From contig JAKSZU010000016.1 in NCBI GenBank assembly GCA_026018925.1, forward strand, positions 35,085,377 to 35,149,376: a DNA stretch of 64,000 bases, in the 5' to 3' direction. Source of the stretch: Tupaia tana. Taxonomy: Eukaryota; Chordata; Mammalia; Scandentia; Tupaiidae. Positions 10,926-22,440 of the stretch are shown here, one piece after another (the first letter of the stretch is position 1; each line of letters starts with the position of its first letter). The position numbers and the translations under genes were made by a program. Under the pieces are notes generated by a model. That model was not told the DNA's origin and searched no databases. It saw nothing but the letters and a program-made list of their open reading frames with translations.

Positions 10926-11246
10926 AGTTCTTTTTCTTCTTTTCTTCTTCTTGTTCTCCTTCTCCTTCTTCTTCTTTCTTCTTTTTCTTCTTTTAGTTTT
11001 TTGCTATAGGGCACATATGCTCACTGGGGAGGAGAGAGACAGAGAGATATATAGATAGGAAAAGTGAGAAATCACCCCCTGGGGGGATGGCCATGTCACA
11101 ACCCCTTTTCATTCTTCTCTTGAGCTTTTGGGGGCCCATGTACATATGTCTGACATGATTTTCATGCTGTCATGTCTGGGACTCAAACCACAGTAAGCCA
11201 TGTAGGAATCCAGTCATCCTAACCACCATATCACCTATTGGCCCCT
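10926..11246 (-). mobile_element. SINE-A (older type) with (CTT)n-rich tail
   Basis: A ctt/tct-rich tract (10926-10995) precedes tttttgctatagggcacat, a diverged body and a head ending atcacctattggcccc. The tract is probably a degenerated A-tail, comparable to the CCTT tract at 5.0 kb. Confidence 0.8.
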
Positions 11247-11760
11247 GAGGTCCATCATCCAGGTAGGCTTTGCTTCCTTAGGTGGTGTTCAAAAGCGGTA
11301 AGTGGCAAATAGTAAGAGTCACATTTGGAGTCAAATTGCTACCCAAAACTCAGGAGGAAGTTAGTGTGGTATACTATAGTTTGTCTAGATTGGGTGCCTG
11401 AAAAATCCCAGTTCAAGCTCCACTTCTGGCTCTCACGGGCTACGTGATATAGGATTAGATTCCTCTTCCTTAAATGGGAGACTACTCACTTCAGTATTTG
11501 TTTAATATAAAGTTCCCTGTTTAATTTCTACCTCTCCCACAAGACCCATTTCTTTAGTCTCATCACTATTTTACTTGGTTGTTGAAAGAAATGCTAGATA
11601 CATAGGCATGTTCAATAATTGTTCAATATTATTACATATTATTATTATTTTAGTATTATGAAAACAATGGTGACTGAGTTTCCCACAGGGTAAGGACTAG
11701 CTTTGTAAACCAGCTTTCAAAACGTCTAGATACAGTTCCTATTCATTTAACTGTGGTTCA
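11247..11760. other. Unassigned intergenic sequence
   Basis: No gene or repeat recognised. Confidence 0.4.
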
Positions 11761-11773
11761 AAAATAGTGTTTG

Positions 11774-12022
11774 ATGGGGGGCCACATAGTGGCATAGTGG
11801 TTAAGGCTCTGGACTCCCACATGGTCCACCATGGTTAGACTCCTGAATGAGGCAACTTGAAAATCATTTTAGACACATGTGTGTGCATGCCCCAAATCCC
11901 AGAATGAGCATGGAGGGGAAGGAATTGAGGTGTGGCCATTCCCCTAAGAAATGATTTCTCACTGTCTCTGTCTGCTCTGGTGAGAACATGTACCCTATGG
12001 CAATTAACAACAAAACCTTAAC
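11774..12022 (+). mobile_element. SINE-A older type, sense
   Basis: Head with tggcatagtggttaaggc (A-box region), gactcccacatggtc, diverged body, ending tatggcaattaacaacaaaa. Flanked by aaaatagtgtttg at 11761-11773 and 12023-12035. Confidence 0.85.
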
Positions 12023-12035
12023 AAAATAGTGTTTG

Positions 12036-12944
12036 TTGATGACAAAACAGGGAGATGGCAGGTCAGTGCAATGTACACACTTCCTAGGAGTAAATGTGTA
12101 CTAGTGAAAGAACCCATGAATTACATGGACTTGGTACTGCAGATCACTAACTTTCTAGAACGTACTTGGAGACATGGACTCCAAGTTGGAGAAAAAAGGG
12201 AAATGGTAGAGAGGGAGTTGCAGGACAGGAGAGTAGTAAGATGCTATCACTAGTCTTAGCGAGCACGAAAGATAGGTGCCCTTCTGGAATATAGCACAGT
12301 GCCGTGGGTACCACAGGGCTCAGTACATGTGCAGTGAATCGGTAGTGAATTACCTATGGTGGGAGACAGAAGTGGTCTGCAGAATGTGTGTGGCACTTGA
12401 CTGGTTATTATTCTCATGTTATTTTGGTCCATTGCAGATTCTGCAAGGAGATAACATTTTCATTGTGGTTTGGTCTTCCCAGCCTGAAAGTAAACATGTT
12501 GAAGGCTGAAGCATTTCTCTCCTTTGGAACTGATCTCAAACTTTTAATTCCTTCTTAGGCCTTTGGCATTTCCAGATGCTTTAATAAAATGCTCTGCTGG
12601 GGGCTCCTGTGGGACTAGGTATGGAGTGGAAAAGGAGGATCAGAGAATTGCTGACAAGTCATTATTTGCTCTTCATTATTTCCCAAGTCCCTCGCTCTGC
12701 TCCAAATCCACCTTTCCTGTCTGTGTCCGTCCTCAGAGATCCTGAGTCTGTTAGAAACACGTCTACTTGCTTTACAAAATGACTCAGACAGAAAGCAGGA
12801 TTGTCATTCTTTCAAGCCAGAGTGGGTCAGAAAAAGAGTCAGAGGAAAGCTAAGAAAAACTTTTGTGTTACCAGGGCCAGTCTGAGGGCCTTGCCAGAGA
12901 ATGCTTATTCAGAACTGAACAAATGAACAATCATAAGAGAACAT
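12036..12944. other. Unassigned intergenic sequence
   Basis: Three short same-strand open frames (60-77 codons) show no recognisable domain and no splice framework. I treat them as chance. Confidence 0.45.
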
Positions 12945-13388
12945 CACATATGTATGTACATATACCACAACACACACACTATAATGCACACACACATGCC
13001 ACAGCACACAGCAATCCTACATAGTAAAACATATATACCACGGCACACACAAACAAAACATGCAACACATAATATACACACACCACAACACATCTGACAA
13101 CACACACATCACAATATACATGCTAAGACACGCACACCAAGAAACACAACACAACACACATACTACAATATACATATCACATCACACATACACCGTATGG
13201 CACACATACCACAGCATACACACTCCATCACACACATACACCTCATAATACCCACACCCCCCAACAAACAGACCACATCTTACACAAAGCATGACATATA
13301 CACCCCACAACACATATCCACAACACACATACCTGCCACACACACACACAACTCACAGTGTATATACACACACACATTCTACCCATAC
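12945..13388 (+). repeat. Degenerate CA-rich tract
   Basis: About 440 bp built of cacaca, cacaac, catacacc and atatac variants without a fixed period. It looks like a decayed (CA)n/(TA)n microsatellite region. The His/Thr/Ile-rich frames are repeat translations. Confidence 0.9.
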
Positions 13389-13413
13389 AAGTGATCCTCA
13401 GTTTATTAAAAAA

Positions 13414-13566
13414 TGCATATTATCGATAGCGTAATGTGTCGCTGGACTCCTCAGCGGTTCGAGTATTAAAAAAAGATGAGAGGAGAATGGAGGAGAAGGG
13501 ATTGCATATTATCTCTCTGTCTCTCTCTGTCTGTCTGGCGAGCGCAAAAAAAACCTCTCCAAAAAA
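13414..13566 (+). mobile_element. SINE-A with two internal replacements
   Basis: Head gatagcgtaatgtgtcgctg through ggttcgagt, then attaaaaaaagat in place of the middle, then gaggagaatggaggagaagg, then atatta in place of the next 40 or so bases, then the polypyrimidine end, ggcgagcg and acctctcc. About 110 bp of SINE are missing in two blocks. Confidence 0.8.
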
Positions 13567-14361
13567 AGGCATGATGCATTTTTCACATTTTTTGGGCACT
13601 AAAACAAACTTGTACTTAAGGTCTACTTTTCCATGACATTTTTGAAGTCCCTGTGTATGTTGTATTGCCAAATAACTGTTCAGATTGACTGTAGAGAGTG
13701 ATTACATCTGGCTAGCAACCTGCAGGGAAATCTGAAAGGATTTATTTGTAAGGGAAATAAGAATAATATGTACGATACTTTCTTTTCTAAGAGCTAAGCT
13801 TATTTTAGTACCTGCTGACGCAAAGACCAGCTTCTCAAAAACACTGAGATTGAGGGCATTGTCATTCTTAGAACATTTAAACTATTCCAGATGCCACCTT
13901 GGGAAGGATGTGATGGAAGACAGCTGTCAACCTGGTTCCTAGAGAAGGCATCTTTTTAAAGATATCCAAAAGAAAAGGAAGAGCTAGAATCTAAGGCTGG
14001 TGAATGACTTGAGGATTTGAAAACCAGGTGTAAGAGGGATGAATACGGGCTATCCTCCCCTACCTATTATCACTGCTTCTACTTCATAAGGAAACTAGAA
14101 AGAATTTCCTCAATTTTCTACCTCTTCTCATGCTGTTATACCAAAACTGCCTTCAGCATTTATCAATCTGTTGCCATTCGTAGCCCTTTGGTCTTACTAC
14201 TGAATGAACAGATGACCAAATTTGGTCACTCTACTTCCCTTCTCTTTCCCTCTACACCAGTTTCTGCCCCTGATTTTGTGGTCACAAGCCTTCTTCCATC
14301 CAACCAAATAATTGGAAATGTCTTGGGCTCTGGGTCTTACTCTAGGTTGTTTTTCTACCAT
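13567..14361. other. Unassigned intergenic sequence
   Basis: A 121-codon open frame at 14017-14382 runs into the next SINE's poly-T and has no recognisable domain; I regard it as chance. Confidence 0.45.
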
Positions 14362-14630
14362 CTTTTTTTTTTTTTTTTTTGAGAATTTTTGTTATAGGGC
14401 ACATGTACTCACCAGAGAGACAGAGAGTGACAGAGAGACAGAAAGTGAGAAGTCACTTCCCAAGGAGGATGACCACACTGCAATCCTCTCTCGTCCATTC
14501 TCCTCTCAGGACACTGGGTGCACACACACATGCACCCGGAGTGAATTTCAAGCAGCCGGGTCTGGGACTCAAAGTGCAGTGAACCATGTGGGAGTCCAGC
14601 ACCTTAACCACCATGCCACCTGCTGGCTCC
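14362..14630 (-). mobile_element. SINE-A older type
   Basis: T19 tail, gagaatttttgttatagggc, body, and head in reverse ending accatgccacctgctggctcc. Possible short duplication tctaccat / tctagcat at the edges. Confidence 0.85.
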
Positions 14631-14689
14631 TCTAGCATTCTCTTTTTTCCTTAATAGCCACTTTTTTAAAAGATCAGTTTTGCTCATTT

Positions 14690-14825
14690 GTTCTTTATTC
14701 ATTCACCCATCACCAGCCTTTGAGTGAGGGTGTGCCAAGAATTATGCAAAGTGCAGAGAAGCTGACAATGACCAAGGCACTATTGGCTTTTGAAGGGTTC
14801 ACAGTTTGGCGGAGAAGGCCAGCAA
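14690..14825 (-). repeat. L2 3'-end fragment (antisense)
   Basis: ttctttattcattcacccat followed by gtgccaagaattatgcaaag and a diverged continuation fits the reversed L2 3' end. Confidence 0.45.
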
Positions 14826-14999
14826 GGACACGAACCACGTGGGTTGATAAGGGCTGCATGGGGACACTTACAGATTTCCTTTATATCATCTTCTAGTTCA
14901 TCCTCTAAGACATGGTATGAAGTCAGTGTCTCTCTGAAAGTTTTCTGCAGGGCTAACATTTCTCATCTGCATGTTCCCATATCACCTTGCAGGTGTTGC

Positions 15000-15165
15000 A
15001 GTGATATTACATTCACACTTTAATTATCCCTTTACACATCTGACTCCTCTACTAATCTGTGAGTTCCTTAAGTGTTGGGACTCCTGATTTACCTTTATCT
15101 CAAAGCACCGCGTTTAGCAGGTAGAAGTTCTCAATAAGTACTGATTGAATGAAAATGAATGCATT
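15000..15165 (+). repeat. L2 3'-end fragment
   Basis: ctgtgagttccttaagtgtt, then ctcaataagtactgattgaa and tgaatg repeats match the L2 3' terminus ('ctcaataaatgtttgttgaatgaa'). Confidence 0.65.
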
Positions 15166-15659
15166 TCATGAAAAGGAACATAATATTTTTGGGGTAACTC
15201 TGATGATGGCAATGGGGACTAAAGGGAGAGAAGGCTTTGGAAGAGATAGAACCATGGGCAGAGAGAGTCAAGGAGCACTTGCCCATTTAATTTAATCCAG
15301 TCTCCCTTTTCTATCACCAGAGCTTCCCCTTCCCACCATTTTTTGTTTGTTTGTTTAAATCTGAGAGATTTTGAGTTTGGTTTTTATTACCAAGGAAATG
15401 ATCTCTGGAGGCCATCCCCAGCCAAACTGGAGGAGTTTGGCTAGTCACAGAAAACATGCTTCTTACCAAGATACGTTTGGATTCTGTACGCCATTGTGAA
15501 GGAAGTTTTATATCTTGGTGGTCTGAAAATGAAGAAGGAGGTGAGTATTGAAATTAGAGCAGGTAACAAATCTATGGGGCTCCCATCTTGCAGTTATGGA
15601 GGAGATCTTGAGCAGAATTCATCTGGACCAAACTTCATTTTTAGAAGCTAGAAAGGTTT
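15166..15659. other. Unassigned intergenic sequence
   Basis: Nothing recognised. Confidence 0.4.
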
Positions 15660-15725
15660 CATGATCCTAATTTTATTGAAGAGGTTGAGTGGTTTGTCCA
15701 AGCTCAGAGAGTTAATAAGTATCTT
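15660..15725 (-). repeat. MIR fragment (antisense)
   Basis: gaagaggttgagtggtttgt then ccaagctcagagagttaata corresponds to the reversed MIR core region ('gaggttaagtaacttgcccaaggtcacacag'). Confidence 0.5.
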
Positions 15726-16929
15726 AAAAATGTGAAGAATTTACATGTTAAGAAAGATCAGCCTGAGATTTCCCTAGGAAGCGAGTCAGTCTCTCTGCTA
15801 TTGCACGTTGACATAAATGCCTTTCTTCTTTCAGGCTGTGAATTCATCAGAAGTCATCTTAGACATGAGCATAGCAGGCAATAAAGGTGAAAGGAAAGGC
15901 CATATGAGGCCCCAGGTGACAACAACTTCTTGTCACCCTACCCCTCTTCCAAAGGAAAACAGTCCCGGAAGTGCCTGGACTCCTTTGAGTCTTATCACTC
16001 GAAAGCTTGTCAAAGCTTTAGAGGAACGACTTCTTTTCTGAAAGTTCAGTATCTTTTAGCTTTGCTAACTATTAACTTATTCTATGTTTCTTTTTGCTAC
16101 AGACTCCATGGCAAACTCATTAGTACATAGCTTATTAGCCTGGACTGTAGGAGCTGAGCTGATTTCAATTACGGAAAATTAGTTTGTGGAGCTTAAACCA
16201 ATGACGGAAGTGATCCTTGCCCAGCCTAACAAGAGCTTGATAAATGCCACAGCATAATTGGCAAATGTTGGCAATCAGAAGCAATAAAACCATTAATAGC
16301 TTTCAATAATTCAGTCAAAAAAGGTCACACGTTAGTCAGGGATAGGATGGCAGAGGGAGGATGTAGGAGTTACAGAGTAATCTCATCAGGAATCCAATAA
16401 ATTTGCCAGGTTTGGGGAAATGAAACAGTGATGCTGAAGACAGGACTGCAGGCAACTGTGACTGTATTGAAGGAATCCTTCCAGTGCTAAAGAAATATAT
16501 TAGTTCCTGGTAACTTTTATGACCTTGGGTTCCTTATTTGTATAATAGAAATGATTGGTAAATTAGATACAAAGTGAAAAGTATGAAAAGCATGTTTATT
16601 TTAAAGCTCTTAATTTTTCCCCTAATCACTCTCTCTCTCTCTTATTTGATTGTTGCAATAATTTTCTGGAATAGTTTAAGGCAGTTAAGTCTAGGGTGGC
16701 TTATATTATGCTACTTAGTAGCATAAGAATAATCAGACTACTAATTTGTGCTGTTTTTGAAGGCTGTTTCCAGTCTTTAGTTGTGAGTCTACAAAATTAA
16801 ATCCAAGAACCTGTAGAACAAGAGGACATTATCTTTGGCTCAGACTTCAGAGAGTTCGACTGTTTTTCTTGCCCTTCCTACCTAAGGTGTACAAACACAT
16901 CATGCAGTTCTCTTCTCCTGAAATGTTCT
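15726..16929. other. Unassigned intergenic sequence
   Basis: No gene or repeat recognised. A 74-codon open frame at 15817-16041 has no recognisable domain. Confidence 0.45.
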
Positions 16930-17255
16930 TCCTCTTACAATATCTGCTCAATAAATATTTGTTAAATAATTAACAAATGAGAAATGAGACCACCATGCAG
17001 GCAGGGCTTTTTGTCTGTACTGTTTAATGCTGTATCCCTAGCTCTTAGGGGAATGTTCACAGGAGCAGATTCGCAAAATAAAAATTGGGATAGCTTGCTT
17101 AAAAAAATTCTTTTAATATTTTCAAGATACTGATGAAAGAGCATTAAACCAAGCACGGCAGCCCTCTGCAACTGTACAGGTCTTCTGCCCATATGGTGAG
17201 CCCTACCTAGAAATTACTTAGTAGGCACTTGAACAATAATTGCTGAATGACGGAG
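16930..17255 (+). repeat. L2 3'-end sequence, split
   Basis: ctgctcaataaatatttgtt opens the block. gcagggctttttgtctgtac and aatgctgtatccctagctct follow, and tagtaggcacttgaacaata with ttgctgaatgac closes it. The order fits L2 with an intervening segment of unknown origin (about 17047-17215). Confidence 0.6.
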
Positions 17256-17317
17256 TACGTGGATGGCCTCACTCATGAATGCTTTTGCTGTTGTCCAGTT
17301 TGTTTTTATTTAATATT

Positions 17318-17870
17318 ATAGTCATTCCACTGTATCCACTGGGGATTGGTTCCAGAACACCCTGTGGATACCAAACTCCCTCATATAAAGTGTGTAGTGT
17401 TTGCATATAACTTAAGTACATCCTCCTATATATTTCACAGTTCATTTCTTCCATGAGAGAAAGACAGAAAAAGAAAGAGATAGCCAACTCCAATAGGGTC
17501 TTCATGCCCAAATTCATCGCTTTTCTAGCTGGTCTGGATTATAAGCATGTCCATGTGTATCTGGCATGCTCAGAAAGGTGCCCATAGGTGAACCCAGGGC
17601 TTTCCTTTATCAGTTCAATTGCATTACCACTGTGCCACCACCTGCCCCTCCTGTAGATTTTAAATCATCTATAGATTACTTATAACACTTAACACAATGT
17701 AAGTTTTATGTAAATATTAATAGTTGTTATACCATATTATTTAGGAAATAATGATAAAATAATTAGTACACATTCAGTATAGACATAACCAATTTTTTAT
17801 TAAAAATTTCTTTTTATTATGGTTGCATTTTCAGATGAAAAACCCATGGATATGAGAAGCTGATTGTATA
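17318..17870 (+). mobile_element. MER2 DNA transposon, split by SINE-B
   Basis: Starts ccactgtatccactggggat with ggttccagaacaccctgtgg. After the SINE it continues with gattttaaatcatctataga and acacttaacacaatgtaagt, as in MER2, and ends near aaacccatggatatgagaag. Without the SINE it is about 340 bp, the usual MER2 length. Confidence 0.8.
17434..17646 (-). mobile_element. SINE-B copy within MER2
   Basis: GA-rich left portion, body with ggtctggattataagcatgt, and right end ccactgtgccaccacctgcc. Flanks cctcctatatat (17422-17433) and cctcctgtagat (17647-17658) are a diverged target duplication of MER2 sequence. Confidence 0.75.
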
Positions 17871-18349
17871 ATATAAGCATATTGCTGTGTGTCTACAGTC
17901 TTCTTTTTTTTTTTTAAATTGGTTGTATAATATTCTCTGAAGTAGCTATAGTTGGTTACTTGTCATTTGGTGAGCATTCTGTATTTCCAGTTTTTTCTTT
18001 CCTGTGACTACCTTAACATGCAGTTTCTTTACGAATATAGTCTTTTTTTGCCCTTTTGAATTATCGACTTGGGATTCCGTTTCCAAGATTAGGTTAAGTA
18101 AGTAGTTTAATGACACAGTACTTTGATGGTTTACAGTGATCTGCCCTTGTGACTTAGCTTCTTTCCTTTCAAGTCACCAAAGCATACCCCATTGTTTAGT
18201 GGGGCAGCCTTCCCCCTGAGTCTCCCCACTGAACCCAGCTCATGCCATTCTGAAACTCATTCTGCTTCTGTGCCCTTGATCTCACTTAACCCTGTGTATT
18301 CCCAAACAATGCCCTCTTTCCAACTCTGTGCAATGAAGTCCTCTCTTCT
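17871..18349. other. Unassigned intergenic sequence
   Basis: T-rich; no repeat family recognised with confidence. Confidence 0.4.
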
Positions 18350-19461
18350 TGGTTTTGTGTATGTTGAACCACCCTTGCAACCTTTGAATAAAGCCTACCT
18401 GGTCATGATGAATAATCTTTTTTATATGCTATTGAATACGGTTAGCAAGTATCTTGTTGAGAATTTTTGCATCTATATTCATCAGATACATAGAGCTGTA
18501 GTTTTCCTTTTTTGTCATATTCTTATCTCTTTTGGGAACAAGGGTGATGAAAGCTTCATAGAATAAATTTGGAAAGGTTCCTTCCTTTGGATCTCTAGAA
18601 ACAGTCTGAGTAGAATGGGGGTTACTGCTTCTTTAAAAGTTTTGTAAACTTTAGCAGTGAAATCATTAGGACCTAGACTTTTCTTTGTTGGGAAGTTATT
18701 TATTACTGATTAGTTCTCATTGCTTCTTACGGGTCTATTCAGGCTTTCTACGTCCTCCTGAGTTAATCTTGGTAGATTATATGTGACCAGGAATTTGTCC
18801 ATCTCATCCAGGTTTTCTTGTTTGTTGGCATATAGTCGTTCATAGTATCCTCAAATGATGATATGCATTTCTATTATGTCTGTTATAATGTTGCCTAATT
18901 CATTGTGAATCTGATTTATCTGATACCGTTCTCTCTTCTTAATTAGTCTACTTAATGCTGTGTCAATCTTGTTTATCTTTTCAAAGAACCAGCTTTTGCT
19001 TTCATTTATTTTCTGTATAGTTTATTTATTTTCTATTTCATTTATTTTTGCTCAAATATTTATAATTTCTTTTCTCCTGGTATTTTTTAGAATTTTTTTA
19101 TCATTGTTTTTCCAATTTCCTGAGGCATGATGTTAGGTTGTTCTTTTGTCACTTTTCCATCTTTTTCTTGTGTGCACTAATTGCTAAAAACTTCCTGCTT
19201 ATGACTGCTTTTGCAGTGTCTCGTCGATTATGGAAACTCAGGCACTCATTATCATTTGTTTCCATGAATCTTTTGATTTCAGTCTTAATCTCTTCAGTAG
19301 TCATAAAGACATTCAGAAGTAGGTTATTTAGTTTCCATGTACTTGTGTTTTTTTGAGGGTTTTTCCTGAGATTAATATTAAGTTTAATTCCATCATGGTC
19401 AGAGAAGATGTTGGATATAGTTTCCTTTGATTCTGGTCTTGTGCCTTATCATGTGGTCAGT

Positions 19462-19720
19462 CTTTTTTTTGGAGAGGTTTTTTCGCTATAGGGCGCGTGC
19501 GCTCGCCAGACAGACAGAGACAGAGAGACAGAAAGCGAGAAATCACCCCCCAGTGGGGATGGTCACGCCGCAATCCCTTCTCTTCCATTCTCCTCTTGGG
19601 ATCTTGGGCACGCACACACACGCGCCCAGCGTGAGTTTTAAGCCACCAGGTTCAGGACGTGAACCGCGGTCGACTACGTGGGAGTGCAGCGGCATAGCCA
19701 TTACGCTAACTGCTGGTTCC
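19462..19720 (-). mobile_element. SINE-A copy, young, within L1 ORF2
   Basis: Near-consensus copy with intact CpGs (gggcgcgtgcgctcgccaga; gaaccgcggtcgactacgtg). Perfect 12-bp duplication catgtggtcagt at 19450-19461 and 19721-19732. Confidence 0.95.
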
Positions 19721-19777
19721 CATGTGGTCAGTTTTTGAGACAGTACCATATAGGGCAGAGAAAAATGTATATTTTGT

Positions 19778-19778
<1 letters not shown>

Positions 19779-19845
<67 letters not shown>
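19779..19845 (+). repeat. T41(GT)13 tract inside L1
   Basis: A run of 41 T followed by about 13 GT units replaces a short L1 ORF2 segment between aaaaatgtatattttgtg and taaagttctgtagatgtc. Confidence 0.95.
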
Positions 19846-21339
19846 AAAGTTCTGTAGATGTCTGTTAAGTCCATGTGACTTACGGTATCATTTAGGTCCT
19901 AAATCTCTTTGCTTATTTTTTGTCTCATTGATCTGTCTAAAGGAGATAATGGATTGTTGAGATCTCAAACAATTAGTGTGTTCCAGTCTATTACTCCTTT
20001 TAGATCTAGTAGTCTTTCCTTTACATATTTGGGTCTACCTAAGTAGGGTGCATAAATATTTATAAGCATTATATGTTCTTGATGAATTAACCCTTTTACT
20101 ACTGTATAAGGTCCTTTTTTGTCTATTCTGACCATTTTTGTTTTAAAGCCTATTTTGTCAGAAATCAGTATCACAACTCCTGCTCTTTTTTGGTTTCCAT
20201 TTGCATGGAATACCTATTTACAGCCCTTCATTTTTAATCTATATATGTCTTTATCCATGATATGGGTTTCTTATAGGCAGCAGATGGAGGGTTTCTGATT
20301 TTTAATCCATTCTGCCAGTCCATGTCTCTTGATCAGATAATTTAATCCATTAACATTTAATGTAATTTTGGTATTTCCAGACTTCTCTCTACCATTAAGT
20401 TGGCAATATCCTTGGTTGTTTTTTTGATCTCTTGCTGTCTGTCTTAGTTTTCTTGGTATAGTATTTCTTTCAGAATTTCTTGAAGAGTTGGTCTGGAGTT
20501 GGTAAATTCTTTCAGGCTTTGTTTATCTGAGAATGTTTTATCTCTTTTTCCCATATGAAGGATAATCTTGCTGGGTATAGTTTTTGATTGAAATAGTTTT
20601 TCATTGAACACTTTGAAAATATTTCTCCATTCTTTCATTGCTTGTATTGTATCTGATGAGATAAGTCCAGTGTTAGCCTGATGGTATAGCCTTTGTAAGT
20701 GATTTGGCGTTTATCTCTTGCCAAACTTAGTATCTTGACTTTGTCTGTGGTTTTGGCCAATTTAGCTATGATGTGCTGTGGAGAGGATCTTCTTGGATTT
20801 GGGGTTCTTGGTATTTCTTGGGTCTGAGTGCCTCTCTAGACTTGGAAAGTTTTCTTCCAGGATTTCGAGGAATAGATTATCAATGCCCTTATTAGTTTTT
20901 TCACCTTCTGGGATACCAATCTTTTGGATGTTTGGGTGTTTCATGGTATCTAGTATTTCTCATATATTATCCTCATTTTTCTTGGTTATTGTTTCAGTAT
21001 TTTTGATAATTTTTTTAATTTTTTCTAGGTCACAGGTTTTGTTTTCTACTTCCAAGATTCTATCTTCTGCATGGTCTGATCTGCTTTTAATACTTTCAAG
21101 GGAGTTTTTGATTTCCTGTATTACAGCCTTCATATATAATAGTTCTGTTTGATTTTTTTATGGTCTTTAATTTTTCTTTTATATCATGGAAGGACTTCCT
21201 CATTTCTTGGAGTTCAATGTCTCTTTTCTGTTGCATTTCATAGAATTTTGTTATCATACATATTCTAAATTATTCTTCTGACATTTGGGTAATATACTTG
21301 CCTTTTTCTCATTACATTCAAACATTGAGCATGATGTTG

Positions 21340-21735
21340 ATTAATATTAGCAGATATTGATTGTCACAGTAGCACCCCAAGACTCAGTTGGCTTAAAATC
21401 ATAACCATGTACTTATCTCACAATTGTGTGGTTCGGCAATTTAGGCTGGTGGTTCTTCCCCCTACTGGGCTCAGTTACACATCAGGGAACAAGCTGGCTG
21501 TTGGCTGGAGCAGCTCAGCTCTCCCTTAAACTCTCTCACACCTCTCCAGGATGTTCTCAGATAGCATGAGGAAAAGGCAAGAGCAGTCAGAGAGCGTGCT
21601 TTCTAAGCCTCCATTCACACCATGTTTTCTGACAACTTATATGAGACAAAGCAAGTTCCATGGTTTAGCCGAATGTCAGGAGACGGGACAGATCCCCATT
21701 TCACAGCTGGGTAAGTGAAGAATTAGGGCCACGAT
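21340..21735 (-). mobile_element. MLT1-like LTR (antisense)
   Basis: Top strand: agcaccccaagactcagttg, gcttaaaatcataaccatgt, cggcaatttaggctggtggt. This is the reversed 3' part of MLT1 LTRs (ERVL-MaLR), including 'aactcagtggcttaaaacaa'. It extends with loss of identity to about 21735. Confidence 0.65.
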
Positions 21736-21871
21736 AGCAGTCTAGCTACTATAGAGGAATGTGGAGAAACAGTGACTGAGACAAACTATGGTTATTTAGA
21801 AGATAGCCTTTGGGAGCTTGAGATTTAAGGGTGTCGTAGAAATGGAAGAAGTAAGAGAAGCATGGGATACA

Positions 21872-21997
21872 TAAAGGATCTTCAAAAAGCTTATGGAAAA
21901 ATGGATGTCATGAACAAACTATGCATAAATGATTTCAATTTTTTTGCACCAAAATACACTCAATAATTTTATTTTACACACACTTTGAAGTGTATAT
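21872..21997. mobile_element. MITE-like short element, diverged
   Basis: Contains ggatcttcaaaaagcttatg, aaactatgcataaatgattt and ttgcaccaaaatacac, then acacactttgaagtgta at the right. It shares its core and terminal motif (cttcaaaaag) with 49788-49880. Confidence 0.5.
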
Positions 21998-22096
21998 ATA
22001 TTTATATATGTATGTATATATGTGCTTATATATATGTGTGTGTATATATATATATGTGTATATATATATATATACACATATATATATATATATATA
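21998..22096 (+). repeat. (TA)n/(TATG)n microsatellite
   Basis: tatatatttatatatgtatg grading into uninterrupted ta repeats with tgtg steps. The Tyr/Ile/His-rich reading frame here is repeat translation. Confidence 0.95.
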
Positions 22097-22329
22097 CACT
22101 TATTTAAAAGTTTCAAAAATTTTTAATGGATAAAATAGTTTTACCTGTTTAAAAGTAAAAATTAGGGCAATATTGAAAACCACTTACAATTCGATTATTT
22201 ATTCTTTTGAACTTGAAATAGGATTTCTTTTGTAAGAACAAAACAAGGGACGTGTTACTTTACATGGTGGGTAGTCAATCTTTGGAACTTGCTTTCTTCA
22301 GAGGTGTTATAGTTAGAAAAACTCAGTGG

Positions 22330-22440
22330 TTTACTACATTTCTTACATATTTACTATCTCCTCTGTGCCAGGGGTATAGTGGTAATAAGAAATGATTCCC
22401 TACTGCCTAGAGCTTATATTTGAAATAGAGTTGAAAAGAA
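22330..22440 (-). repeat. L2 3'-end fragment (antisense)
   Basis: catatttactatctcctctg, tgccaggggtatagtggtaa and ctgcctagagcttatatttg follow reversed L2 3' sequence ('tgtgccaggcactgt...gagcttacattct'). Confidence 0.5.

Larger units (their letters stand above)
18350..21300 (-). mobile_element. L1 with ORF1 and ORF2 5' parts, truncated at both ends
   Basis: Reading the minus strand from 21300 down: ORF1 coiled-coil and C-terminal part (open piece 20762-20944 and 20444-20638), then the ORF2 endonuclease (19965-20174, with the NIYAP motif), then sequence leading into the reverse transcriptase, stopping at about 18350 (gtgtatgttgaaccaccctt on the top strand). The catalytic RT core, C-terminus and 3' UTR are absent and there is no poly-A. 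Several frames are broken, so it is dead. A SINE and a T/GT tract interrupt ORF2. Confidence 0.9.

Noticed and set aside
12945..13388. CRISPR-like or minisatellite array
   Set aside because: No constant repeat with distinct spacers and no fixed period; it is degenerate CA/TA sequence in a mammalian genome.
18350..21300. Active L1
   Set aside because: Both ends and the catalytic reverse-transcriptase core are missing and the frames are broken.
22021..22096. Hairpin RNA from the TA repeat
   Set aside because: Self-complementarity follows from the dinucleotide repeat and carries no evidence of a processed RNA.
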